From: Pseudomonas psychrophila HA-4
GTDB taxonomy: Bacteria; Pseudomonadota; Gammaproteobacteria; Pseudomonadales; Pseudomonadaceae
Assembly: GCF_000282975.1 (NCBI RefSeq)
Contig: NZ_ALJC01000006.1
Location: 62,001-126,000, forward strand
Length of the DNA stretch: 64,000 nucleotides
Reading direction: 5' to 3'
Shown here: positions 44,018-52,987 of the stretch, piece by piece
How positions within the stretch are numbered: the first letter of the stretch is position 1
How the letters are laid out: each line of letters begins with the position of its first letter
Translations under genes and position numbers: made by a program
Notes under the pieces: model-generated
Seen by the model: only the letters and a program-made list of their open reading frames with translations
Told to the model about the DNA's origin: nothing
Databases searched by the model: none

Positions 44018-45385
44018 CTACGAATACGCGTCTACCACCCACTTAACCTTCGCCAGCCCCTCACGCAGGGACTCCATGTCAACCGACCCCAGCGCCAGCC
44101 GGATGGCGCGCGGCACATGAATCGATGTGGCGAACGGCTGCGCGGACGAGACCGAAACCTGTTCGCGCATCAGTGCCATCACCACTTGCTCGGGCCTGGC
44201 ATCGTCTGACAAAGGCAGCCAGACAAAGTAGGAAAATGGATGACGCACAGTCTGCAGCCCTGCCAATAACTCATCAGCGATGATCTGTCTGGCGTGTGCG
44301 TCTTTGCGCTTTTGCACCTCCAGCCGCCCCACGGTTCCATCGTCCAGCCACGCGCTGGTGATCGAGGTCATGACGCCGGGCGTATTCCAAGCGGTCACGC
44401 GAATGACGCGCTCCAAGGCAGCGATCATATGAGCGGGGGCAGCGATGTAACCGACCCGCAAGCCAGCGGCCACACTTTTAGATAATCCGGACACGTACAA
44501 CGTGCGTTCTGGTGCCAGCTCCGCAATCGGAGACGGTGGATTTTCTACAAGGAAGGCGTAGGCAGCATCCTCAATAATCTGAAGGTCATGCCTGCGCGCA
44601 ATCGACACCAACTGCTGACGTTGCTCAATGTCCATCACCCAACCCAGCGGGTTATGCAAGGTCGGCATGCTGTACACCGCGCGGACCGAGCGGCTGCGAC
44701 AGAGGTTTTCGAGAGCATCGAGATCGGGGCCTCGGTCAGTGGTTGGTACAGGCAGCACTTCCAGGTGCAGTGTTTGCGCAAGCGCCTTGAACCCCGGGTA
44801 GCTCAACGCATCAACGGCCACAACATCGCCTGGTTTTAACAGCGCCATCAGCACTACCGTCAACCCATGCTGTGCGCCGTTAACGATCAATACTTGCTCA
44901 GCAGGAATGTTCAAGCCCCGCGTCAAAAAGTGCCGCGCCACTGAGGCTCGGTCATGCAGGCGTCCGCCATGGGGCTGATAGCGCAACAACGACTCTAAGT
45001 CGCCGGACAACGCCAGTTGGCGCAAGGCCGTTCGCAACAAATCGGCCTGCCCCGGCACAGACGGATAGTTGTAATTGAGGTCCAGCATGCCTGCCGTCAC
45101 GTCTGGCTGGTCGATCCCGTGCCCCGGCGGCAGCGACGTTTCCCTGACAAAAGTACCGCGTCCGGTCTCGCCGCTGACCAGGCCCATGGCCTCAAGTTCT
45201 GAATACACCCGGCTTGCTGTCACCAATGCCAACCCTTCTGTCGCTGCCAGTTGACGATGTGTTGGCAGGCGTGTGCCCGGCAGCAATCGTCCTGAGCGGA
45301 TGTCCGCGGCAAACCTATCAACCAACAACTTGTATCGGGAACGAGGCATAGAAGGATGTATCCATGACAATATTTTGATTGTCAT
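44018..45385 (-). CDS. MocR-type regulator (GntR HTH plus aminotransferase domain)
   Basis: A 455-residue protein. The N-terminal GntR winged helix (YKLLVDRFAADIRSGRLLPGTRLPTHRQLAATEGLALVTASRVYSELEAMGLV, 18-70) is joined to a fold type I PLP aminotransferase-like domain with the internal aldimine Lys in YVSGLSKSVAAGLRVGY and PTLHNPLGWV. MocR proteins sense PLP or amino compounds and are usually not enzymes. It is divergent from the EamA transporter at 45,448, its likely target. An alternative start is Met at 45,349. Confidence 0.88.
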   Translation of the reverse strand: MTIKILSWIHPSMPRSRYKLLVDRFAADIRSGRLLPGTRLPTHRQLAATEGLALVTASRVYSELEAMGLVSGETGRGTFVRETSLPPGHGIDQPDVTAGMLDLNYNYPSVPGQADLLRTALRQLALSGDLESLLRYQPHGGRLHDRASVARHFLTRGLNIPAEQVLIVNGAQHGLTVVLMALLKPGDVVAVDALSYPGFKALAQTLHLEVLPVPTTDRGPDLDALENLCRSRSVRAVYSMPTLHNPLGWVMDIEQRQQLVSIARRHDLQIIEDAAYAFLVENPPSPIAELAPERTLYVSGLSKSVAAGLRVGYIAAPAHMIAALERVIRVTAWNTPGVMTSITSAWLDDGTVGRLEVQKRKDAHARQIIADELLAGLQTVRHPFSYFVWLPLSDDARPEQVVMALMREQVSVSSAQPFATSIHVPRAIRLALGSVDMESLREGLAKVKWVVDAYS

Positions 45386-45447
45386 CAATCTTCAGCCATA
45401 GCATGAGCGCAATGCAATCCTGCCATTAGCCTTGAGCGTGAGACCCG

Positions 45448-46344
45448 ATGGAACGTACCTCCAGCCTGCACACCCAATCGACGGAGAAAAATCTTGCCGG
45501 TTGGATCAATGGTTTTATCGGGGTGGTGATATTCAGCGCGTCATTGCCCGCAACACGCGTGGCGGTGATGGCGTTTAACCCGGTTTTCCTGACCGTTGCA
45601 CGGGCCTCTAGCGCTGGCCTTCTGGCGTTGTGCATTTTGTTGCTGCTGAGGGCCAAACGTCCGAATAAAAGCCAGCTTGTGCCACTGTTGATCGTGGCAG
45701 TTGGCGTGGTCGTGGGGTTCCCATTGCTAACGGCATTAGCCCTGCAACACGTGACCTCCGCACACTCCATCGTCTTCCTCGGCATGCTGCCGCTTTCGAC
45801 GGCAGCCTTTGGTGTGCTACGCGGCGGGGAGCGTCCGCGTCCGGCGTTTTGGCTTTTCTCAATCTTGGGCAGCGCGCTGGTGGTAGCGTTTGCCCTGTCT
45901 CAAGGCCTGACTGCCTCGCCAAAGGGTGACATCCTGATGCTTCTGGCGATTCTGGTGTGCGGCCTGGGTTATGCCGAAGGCGCAAAACTGTCCAGAACAT
46001 TGGGCGGCTGGCAGGTTATTTGTTGGGCGCTGGTACTGTCGTTACCCGTCACAGCAACACTGGCTGTGATGTTAGCGCCCCCCACCTTTGCAGGTATTAG
46101 CCTGCCTGCGTGGTTTAGCCTGGCTTATATCTCACTCTTCAGCATGCTGATCGGTTTCTTCTTCTGGTACCGCGGACTGGCCCAAGGGGGCATTGCCGCC
46201 GTGGGGCAACTGCAACTCCTACAGCCCTTTTTTGGATTGGCCTTAGCAGCGACCTTTCTCCATGAAACCGTGACTGCCGGCATGTTTGGCATCACTGGTG
46301 CGGTGATCGTATGTGTGATTGCGGCTAAGAGATTTGCACGGTAA
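45448..46344 (+). CDS. EamA/DMT family transporter
   Basis: A 298-residue membrane protein with about ten segments arranged as two EamA repeats (GFIGVVIFSASLPATRVAVMAFNPVF at the first, LAILVCGLGYAEGAKLSRTLGG at the second). Divergent from the MocR-type regulator by 62 bases, the usual arrangement for a PLP-linked exporter. The substrate cannot be told. Confidence 0.83.
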   Translation: MERTSSLHTQSTEKNLAGWINGFIGVVIFSASLPATRVAVMAFNPVFLTVARASSAGLLALCILLLLRAKRPNKSQLVPLLIVAVGVVVGFPLLTALALQHVTSAHSIVFLGMLPLSTAAFGVLRGGERPRPAFWLFSILGSALVVAFALSQGLTASPKGDILMLLAILVCGLGYAEGAKLSRTLGGWQVICWALVLSLPVTATLAVMLAPPTFAGISLPAWFSLAYISLFSMLIGFFFWYRGLAQGGIAAVGQLQLLQPFFGLALAATFLHETVTAGMFGITGAVIVCVIAAKRFAR

Positions 46345-46822
46345 AGAAAAAGTTAAAGAACAGCGCAGCCAAGTTAAATAACGTTATAAAAAAGTCAGCA
46401 ACTATGCAGTGGCGTTCAAACGACAACACGGCGCACGTTCATTTAGCAAAACACGCTTGTTAATACATTGCCCATAAACAGCGCACCCATCAATAGCCCT
46501 TGTCTCATCAGTCATGATCTAACGCGTGTGGGCAGTTACCTCATCACATTCAAAAAGGGGGATTTATTAAGTAATGTTAAGAAAAGCCACATTTCTTAAC
46601 ATTTGTAAAAAGCCTAGATAAGTCTTCTGGAACAGCGAGGGCTGCCACCTATGATGTGATGCTCAGTATGTGGCACAGATGAATCCTACCTATATCCAGG
46701 CTAACTGACAGAATCTTCATAAATACAGTCCGTTTCCTACACATATAATGGACATACCCTACATATGGCTTGCGCATATGGGAGTACCGTTTTTCAGTTT
46801 CCGCTCCCGAGGGCTGAAAGCC
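46345..46822. other. A/T-rich gap with one 12-bp inverted repeat
   Basis: No gene is supported. The stretch is clearly more A/T rich than its surroundings. It holds one perfect inverted repeat: AATGTTAAGAAA (46,573-46,584) facing TTTCTTAACATT (46,592-46,603) across 7 bases. The promoter of the WaaZ-like gene should lie in the last 150 bases. Confidence 0.5.
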
Positions 46823-47629
46823 ATGAGCACTGTCAATAAATGCTTACCCTTCCCGGAAACTGTTCCCTCAGACCTTTCGGAATGCCGAGATATTGCAGAA
46901 GGCGCTGTGTTTATCATTGCGTCTGGAGCATCGGCCAAAGACTTCCCTTTATGTGAGTTCCAGCACGTACCGATGATTGTGGTAAATGGCGCAATTTCGA
47001 TGTTTCTGAACACGCCTGTCAGCCCTTATTTTTACGTGTGCACCGATTCAGGTTTCTTTACCCAGCAAACCCGGTTATTCCACGCAGCATTGGCGAAAAG
47101 CCAGAGAGTCGTGCTGCGAGAAGACTACGCGCAGCACAATATTCCGCTAGCTACGGGTGAGTTTTACGCCTTGAAAAAAGCGCCTAAAGCTACCTGGAAA
47201 GACCTGTTTTCAGGTGCTCCCTCCAACCTAATACGCCGCTCAAAATTCTATAAAGGTCGAAATAGCACTATTGGCTTCAGCAAGGATTTACGCGAGGGGT
47301 ATTTCGATGCTCGGACGGTCGCCTACCTCGCTTTACAAGTTGCGTTCCATGCAGGCTTCAACAAGGTATTTATGGTCGGCGTAGACTTATGCCCTGAAAC
47401 AGGGCGTTTCTATGAAACCGTCGAGTCTGCAAAATCGCCGTGCGTGCTGGATGAACATTTGGAATCCCGTATTATCCCTTCATTTGAGTTAATGGCCGAG
47501 AAAGTGATAAACCCTGAATTCAGTGTCTATAACTTGTCTACTATCTCCAAGTTACCCAGCAGCATAATCCCTTACATCTCCATTGAAGAGGTTAAAACAC
47601 TAGTCCCTGCGAAAGCGCTTGATCATTAA
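46823..47629 (+). CDS. WaaZ-like lipopolysaccharide core protein
   Basis: A 268-residue protein with IIASGASAKDFPLCEFQHVPMIVVNGAISMFLNTPVSPYFYVCTDSGFF near the N-terminus and VAFHAGFNKVFMVGVDLCPETGRFY later, like the WaaZ/DUF115-type proteins that add or steer a Kdo on the LPS core. ATG at 46,823 follows GAGG and matches family N-termini; an upstream ATG at 46,748 would add 25 residues. It lies alone in an A/T-rich island, away from other LPS genes, so it may be acquired. Confidence 0.65.
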   Translation: MSTVNKCLPFPETVPSDLSECRDIAEGAVFIIASGASAKDFPLCEFQHVPMIVVNGAISMFLNTPVSPYFYVCTDSGFFTQQTRLFHAALAKSQRVVLREDYAQHNIPLATGEFYALKKAPKATWKDLFSGAPSNLIRRSKFYKGRNSTIGFSKDLREGYFDARTVAYLALQVAFHAGFNKVFMVGVDLCPETGRFYETVESAKSPCVLDEHLESRIIPSFELMAEKVINPEFSVYNLSTISKLPSSIIPYISIEEVKTLVPAKALDH

Positions 47630-48031
47630 TACATAGCCAGCGCGCAGGTAATTAACACGGCGAAGGCAATCAAGCTGTCGTGACTGCGCTCGACAGCCCC
47701 CAACTCTCACAAACGTTCACAGCGGCATCGAACTAAAGATGCGAAGTGTGAATGGCGCAATCACCCAGCCTGCTCTGCATATTGAAGCGATATATAAACG
47801 CCATACCGATTCAAACACGGTTGAAAACAGCAACCCTTATTAAAGTAAACTCCTGAGCGCCTCTAGCTATTGCACCCTGTTCGAAACAACAACTCACTCG
47901 GCACTCCCAAACGATATATCTCTGACTAACGAGGTAGAGGTGTTTTCTGCCCACCTGACAAGACAAAACATAAATGGCGATATATATTTGACGCTCACTC
48001 ATTGAAATCTGTTCGCACACTGAGAGGCTGC
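47630..48031. other. Gap without a recognised gene
   Basis: A 402-base stretch between the WaaZ-like gene and the cNMP/CBS protein. No start codon with a credible frame, terminator or repeat could be supported; the promoter of the downstream two-gene unit should lie near its right end. Confidence 0.5.
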
Positions 48032-49906
48032 ATGCAAATCGAGCTACAGGAAATCAGCGACCATCTTTCTCGTTTCGCGCCCTTTGATACGCTGTCCAAG
48101 GAGTCGGTTGACAATATTGCCCGACACGTTGAAGTGAGCTATTTCAAAGCGGGAACTGACATTCTTGAAGCCGGTTCGTCCATCCAAGACTTGCATTATG
48201 TGCGCAGCGGGGCAGTTGAGATTTACCGGCGCAATGGTGAATTGCATGATCGGCTTGTTGAAGGGGATATTTTCGGCCAGGCCGGTCTGCTACGCAGTAA
48301 CAAGGTCCGATTTCCAGCAAGGGCGTTGGAAGATAGCCTGATCTATTTCATTCCTGCCGATGTATTCGCTGAATTGTGCGCTCACCATGATTCATTTGCT
48401 GATTTTGTAGAGGCAGAAGGTCATTCACGGCTAAAGTCCGCCGTCGAAGCACAAGGCAGAGCCAGCGAGCTTATCCAACTCAAGTGTCGAGCGATTATTT
48501 CACGCTCCTTAGTATGGGTGAATGCCAATGCAAGCGTGAGCGACGCAGCCAAGAAGATGACCGAGCAAAGCGTTTCTTGCGTATTGGTTATGTCGACAGC
48601 AGATCTGCAAACAGCTCAGATCGAGGGCATTGTTACCGATCGAGACTTGCGAACTCGCCTTGTCGCTGAAGGCAAAAACGCTGATGAAACACGTATCAGC
48701 GAAATCATAACTGCGGCCCCGGTGACTATCAGTGCCAATGACTCGGTGTTCGAGGCCATGCTGATGATGCTGCGCCGTAATATCCATCACCTGCCTGTTT
48801 TACACCAAGGTCGTCCCATTGGCCTGATCAATCTATCGGACATCATCCGATATGAGTCGCAGAGTAGCTTGTACTTGGTTAATCGAATCTCGAACCAAAC
48901 ATCCGTTGAGGGGCTGAGGATACTGTTACAAGACTTACGCGGCACTTATATCCGCATGGTCCGCGATGGAGCGACAGCCCACATGATCGGCAGTGCGATT
49001 TCAGGCATTGGCCGCGCCTTTACTCAGCGTATTTTGGAGCTAGCAGAAAAAAAACTTGGGCCGCCCCCAGTGCCGTATTGCTTCATGGTTCTAGGCTCGA
49101 TGGCTCGTGACGAACAGTTACTGGTCACAGATCAAGACAATGCTTTGATATTGGACGACGCGTTCAACCCTGAGCTTCATGACGCTTACTTTCGAAGTTT
49201 GGCAACCTTCGTCAGTGATGGCCTTGCTGCGTGTGGTTATAGCTACTGCAAAGGCGCAATCATGGCGACTAATGACCAGTGGCGCCAGCCCTTAAGGGTC
49301 TGGCGAAATTATTTTGAAAGCTGGATTGAAAAGCCAAACCCCACGACACTTCTACACAGTTGTATTTTTTTCGATCTCGATGGCGTTTATGGGCAACTTG
49401 AGTATGTGCGAGAGTTACAAAACTTATGTGCTACGAAAGCGAGAGCACATCCTAGCTTCCTAAATGCAATGGCTAGAATTGCGCTCAATCGCACCCCGCC
49501 TCTGGGGTTTTTCCGTACGTTTGTCGTTGAGACAGACGGACAACAAAAAAGAATCATCAACCTTAAGGGCCGCGGCACAGCACCGCTCACCGACCTTATT
49601 CGCATCCACGCGCTGGCATGCGGCAGTAACGCTCAAAATTCGTTTGATCGCCTTGACGCTATAGCGGCCAGCAATTTAGTACCTCCTAAGGCAATCAAAC
49701 ACCTGCGCTACACCCTAGAATTTTTATCAATCGTGCGTATTCGGCACCAAGTTGAAGCACTGGAACAGGGCGCAACACCTAACAATTATATTGAGCCAAG
49801 AAGCTTCTCTAATAGCGAGAGGCACAACCTCAAAGAGGCCTTTCAGGTATTAAGTAACGCACAGAATTTCCTGCGATTCCGTTACCCTGCCAAGGGGCGG
49901 GTCTAA
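48032..49906 (+). CDS. cNMP-binding/CBS/DUF294 nucleotidyltransferase-like protein
   Basis: A 624-residue regulatory protein. Order: a cyclic-nucleotide-binding fold (about 10-130, YFKAGTDILEAGSSIQDLHYVRSGAVEIYRRNGE), two CBS repeats (about 150-285, ASVSDAAKKMTEQSVSCVLVMS and NDSVFEAMLMMLRRNIHHLPVLH), then the DUF294 nucleotidyltransferase-like part (FMVLGSMARDEQLLVTDQDNALI, GlnD-like motif). ATG at 48,032 has a GAGAGG site. Pseudomonad homologues usually sit beside a DnaQ-like exonuclease and a solute transporter, as here. Confidence 0.85.
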   Translation: MQIELQEISDHLSRFAPFDTLSKESVDNIARHVEVSYFKAGTDILEAGSSIQDLHYVRSGAVEIYRRNGELHDRLVEGDIFGQAGLLRSNKVRFPARALEDSLIYFIPADVFAELCAHHDSFADFVEAEGHSRLKSAVEAQGRASELIQLKCRAIISRSLVWVNANASVSDAAKKMTEQSVSCVLVMSTADLQTAQIEGIVTDRDLRTRLVAEGKNADETRISEIITAAPVTISANDSVFEAMLMMLRRNIHHLPVLHQGRPIGLINLSDIIRYESQSSLYLVNRISNQTSVEGLRILLQDLRGTYIRMVRDGATAHMIGSAISGIGRAFTQRILELAEKKLGPPPVPYCFMVLGSMARDEQLLVTDQDNALILDDAFNPELHDAYFRSLATFVSDGLAACGYSYCKGAIMATNDQWRQPLRVWRNYFESWIEKPNPTTLLHSCIFFDLDGVYGQLEYVRELQNLCATKARAHPSFLNAMARIALNRTPPLGFFRTFVVETDGQQKRIINLKGRGTAPLTDLIRIHALACGSNAQNSFDRLDAIAASNLVPPKAIKHLRYTLEFLSIVRIRHQVEALEQGATPNNYIEPRSFSNSERHNLKEAFQVLSNAQNFLRFRYPAKGRV

Positions 49907-49908
49907 CA

Positions 49909-50631
49909 GTGAAGGTCATGAATAAAAATATAACCTCTGATGTTCTAGACTGGTCAGCTCGATTCGAGGTTTTGGCACGCCAAGCAAAGAGCCCTTGTTT
50001 ACGTCAGTTTTACCAAGCAGGCGCAGTGTCAGCCCAGACACCGATAGAACGTGTTCAACTGCTGGCAATGGACATAGAAACTACCGGGCTGGACCCACAG
50101 GCCCACAGTATTGTCAGTATTGGCTTGATGCCATTGACCTTAGAGCGCATACATTGCAACCACTCGCTTTATTGGGTACTGAAGCCAACATCTGAGTTGA
50201 ATGACAAGTCGGTGACTTTCCATCACATCACGCATGCTGAAATATCAAATGCTCCGACTTTTTCACAAATTAGTGAACAGCTTTTGGCTGCAATGGCAGG
50301 TAAGGTGATGGTGGTTCATTACCGAAATATTGAGCGAGGTTTTCTCGACCAGGCATTGCGCAAGTCTCTGGGTGAAGGCATAGAGTTCCCGGTCATTGAT
50401 ACGATGCAACTGGAGGCTCGCGTTTATCGCAAGAAACTGAGTTGGTTTGCTCGAATCATGGGACGCAAGCCAGAATCCATCCGATTGTCTGACAGTCGCG
50501 AGCGGCTCAATCTTCCTGCCTATCAAGCCCATCACGCACTGACCGATGCCCTTGGAACCGCGGAGTTGCTTCAAGCACAAATAGCCAATCGTTACAGCCG
50601 CACGACGCCTGTTGGCGAGTTATGGGACTGA
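49909..50631 (+). CDS. DnaQ-like 3'-5' exonuclease
   Basis: A 240-residue DEDDh exonuclease. Exo I LLAMDIETTGLDPQ, Exo II region HYRNIERGFLDQAL and Exo III YQAHHALTDALGTAELL give the expected acidic residues and His. Starts two bases after the DUF294 protein stop (GTG at 49,909; ATG at 49,918 is an alternative), so the pair is an operon. Its substrate, DNA or RNA, is unknown. Confidence 0.83.
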   Translation: MKVMNKNITSDVLDWSARFEVLARQAKSPCLRQFYQAGAVSAQTPIERVQLLAMDIETTGLDPQAHSIVSIGLMPLTLERIHCNHSLYWVLKPTSELNDKSVTFHHITHAEISNAPTFSQISEQLLAAMAGKVMVVHYRNIERGFLDQALRKSLGEGIEFPVIDTMQLEARVYRKKLSWFARIMGRKPESIRLSDSRERLNLPAYQAHHALTDALGTAELLQAQIANRYSRTTPVGELWD

Positions 50632-50649
50632 CCCATCTATTGCAAAAGC

Positions 50650-50678
50650 GCGCCTTCAGCCTTAAGGGCTGAAGGCGC
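50650..50678. terminator. Bidirectional terminator-like hairpin
   Basis: Perfect 12-bp stem GCGCCTTCAGCC / GGCTGAAGGCGC (50,650-50,661 and 50,667-50,678) with a 5-base loop, between the convergent exonuclease and BCCT genes. Plus-strand sequence after it is T-rich (TGTCTGTTGTT), and A-rich sequence on the other side gives T's for the minus transcript. Confidence 0.75.
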
Positions 50679-50732
50679 TGTCTGTTGTTACGCTTAGATA
50701 GACCGAGCGGGCTATACCCACTCAATTAATCT

Positions 50733-52400
50733 TTAGCGCGGTTCAGACATCAGACCTTTAACAAGGGATATACAGCCGATCAGCAATACTATTGCGAAAG
50801 GCAACCCCGTTGATACAGCCATTGCCTGAAGCGCCACCAGTCCTCCCCCCAACAAAAGCGCAATGGCGATCACACCCTCAATAACAGCCCAGAACACGCG
50901 CTGAGGTACTGGCGCGTCAACCTTGCCACCCGCAGTGATTGTGTCGATGACCAGTGAGCCTGAGTCCGAAGATGTAATGAAGAATACAAGCACCAGAACA
51001 ATGCCTAAGAATGAAGTGATGTGCATAAGAGGAAGCTCTCCGAGCATTGCAAACAGCTTCAATTCCAAAACAGCATCCTTAACACTTGAAAGCCCCTGTG
51101 CAGTGGTTTGATCGATGGCCGTTCCACCAAACGTCGTCATCCACAAGATAGAAACCAATGTCGGAACGAGCAACACTGAAACCAGAAACTCCCTTACCGT
51201 TCTGCCACGACTGACACGAGCGATAAACATCCCTACAAACGGAGACCAACTGATCCACCACGCCCAGTAAAATGCCGTCCACCCTTGGGTAAACTCGACA
51301 TCACTGCGGCCAAACGGATTGGACAGCGCAGGAAGGTACTCTACGTAACTAACTAGGTTTTTGAAAAACCCGGAAAATATCACCAATGTCGGCCCGGCCA
51401 CGACGATAAACACCAGCAAAAGAAGAGCCAGACCCATATTTATTTGGGACAGCATCTTCACGCCTTTATCCAAGCCTGAAAGTACAGACCAGAGAGCAAT
51501 AAGTGTGATAACAACAATGAGTATCACTTTACTCAAATTGTTAGACTCGATACCAAACAGGTATTCAATACCCGCTGCGGCCTGTTCAGCGCCAATACCT
51601 AGAGACGTTGCCAAACCAAACAAAGTAGCAAACACAGCCAAAATATCAATCAGGTGACCTGGCCATCCCCAGACGCGTTCACCCATTAACGGATAGAAGA
51701 TTGACCGAATAGACAGTGGCAAGCCTTTATTGTAGGAGAACAGAGCCAATGACAAAGCGACGATCGCGTAGATCGCCCAAGGGTGTAAGCCCCAATGAAA
51801 TATGGTAGAAGCCATCGCCAAGTCAGAAGACGTCTTCATATCTCCTGCCGCGCCTTGCAAGGGAGCCCAGTCAGTTCTTACACCGCTTGCATCAACGGTA
51901 ATACCGCTCATAGACGCGGCATAGTGAGACATGGGTTCCGCCACACCATAAAACATTAAACCAATGCCCATGCCGGCGGCGAAGAGCATAGAAAACCAGC
52001 CGATATAAGTATAATCCGGCGTTGCATCTTTACCGCCCAACCTAACTTTACCCAGCGGGGATAATATCAACGCAAAACAGAGCAGTACGAAAACATTGGC
52101 GATACTCATGAACAGCCAAGCAAGATGCCCCGTAATCCAAGCCCGAATAGCGCTAAATAAAGGCTCTACTTCATTCTGTAACGACAGCGTCAGGATGACG
52201 AACAACAGAACAGTGGCAGCCGAAATGATAAAAACCTTGCCGTGTATATCCAGTGAAAATGAAAACTCCCCTTTAATATTATCTTGACCAATGACGTAGT
52301 CAGTATCAATCAGGTTGGCTGCCCCGCTCGGCGCCGGGATCCCATCCTCACTCGAGGTGTGAGGGCTTGCGGGTTGATCATTCACAGGTTTTTGCCCCAT
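50733..52400 (-). CDS. BCCT family transporter (choline/betaine/carnitine type)
   Basis: A 555-residue transporter with 12 segments. BCCT marks: GWFSMLFAAGMGIGLMFYGVAEPMSHY (TM3 glycine stretch), GLHPWAIYAIVALSLALFSYNKGLP, and the aromatic box region FYWAWWISWSPFVGMFIARVSRGRTVREF, which binds quaternary ammonium groups. The 5' end is extended by a hydrophilic N-terminus; the C-terminal tail is short, so the osmosensing tail of BetT/BetP is lacking. Choline, betaine or carnitine uptake is likely. Confidence 0.88.
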   Translation of the reverse strand: MGQKPVNDQPASPHTSSEDGIPAPSGAANLIDTDYVIGQDNIKGEFSFSLDIHGKVFIISAATVLLFVILTLSLQNEVEPLFSAIRAWITGHLAWLFMSIANVFVLLCFALILSPLGKVRLGGKDATPDYTYIGWFSMLFAAGMGIGLMFYGVAEPMSHYAASMSGITVDASGVRTDWAPLQGAAGDMKTSSDLAMASTIFHWGLHPWAIYAIVALSLALFSYNKGLPLSIRSIFYPLMGERVWGWPGHLIDILAVFATLFGLATSLGIGAEQAAAGIEYLFGIESNNLSKVILIVVITLIALWSVLSGLDKGVKMLSQINMGLALLLLVFIVVAGPTLVIFSGFFKNLVSYVEYLPALSNPFGRSDVEFTQGWTAFYWAWWISWSPFVGMFIARVSRGRTVREFLVSVLLVPTLVSILWMTTFGGTAIDQTTAQGLSSVKDAVLELKLFAMLGELPLMHITSFLGIVLVLVFFITSSDSGSLVIDTITAGGKVDAPVPQRVFWAVIEGVIAIALLLGGGLVALQAMAVSTGLPFAIVLLIGCISLVKGLMSEPR

Positions 52401-52987
52401 GAGAGCCTCCTTATTTGTGGCACGCTACAGCGCACGATTATTCCTGTCCCTACTCAACATAGGCAAAACGAGTTGCTAGCACAGTCGAGTCTATAAAACT
52501 CTGTGAGTTAAGCGTTCACGTCCTCTTATGTAAATCTCTAAATTCCAGAATACCTACCTGAAACCTCTCTCTCAGTCAGCATAGATGGCCTATTAGTTCC
52601 ATACCATAGACCTCAAATCTTGCCCTTAGGCAGCGCTGCGTGGGTTTCGATTCCGGGCCGAATCTGCATTTCATAATGGTCCCACGTCAGGTTTTATCCT
52701 GCTCTGGCCCCCACCTCATCGAGCAGACTCGGCTCATTTTAAGGCGCAGTGAAGTAGTCGGTCGTCTGACCGGATGCCTGACAAAGGCTACAAATCGGGG
52801 TATGAGCGCGGGATGGTATCAACCGCTGTGTGGCGCGCTACAACAGCATTAGGCGCCACGCTTACAACGGTGACCACTCACCGGTAGAGGCAGAAAGACT
52901 AGCGGCGTGAGCATCGAAAAAATGTCCGAAATAATGGCATCCGTTCAAGCTCACGCCTACCGTTCTGAACGTCCTAGGCCTAAGGGA
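52401..52987. other. Gap with insertion-sequence debris
   Basis: A 587-base stretch between divergent BCCT and YkvI-like genes. Apart from the transposase tail at 52,836-52,910 nothing is supported; short frames on both strands lack ribosome sites and look random. Confidence 0.5.
52836..52910 (+). pseudogene. Transposase remnant, IS3-like C-terminus
   Basis: Reading frame 52,836-52,910 gives RYNSIRRHAYNGDHSPVEAE then RLAA and a stop. The Tyr-Asn-x-x-Arg-x-His ... Ser-Pro-Val-Glu pattern is that of the end of IS3-type integrase cores. Only about 35 codons are open before a stop upstream (52,803), and no ends or orfA are evident. It is a fossil piece of an insertion sequence within a 587-base gap that otherwise shows no gene. 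Confidence 0.5.
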
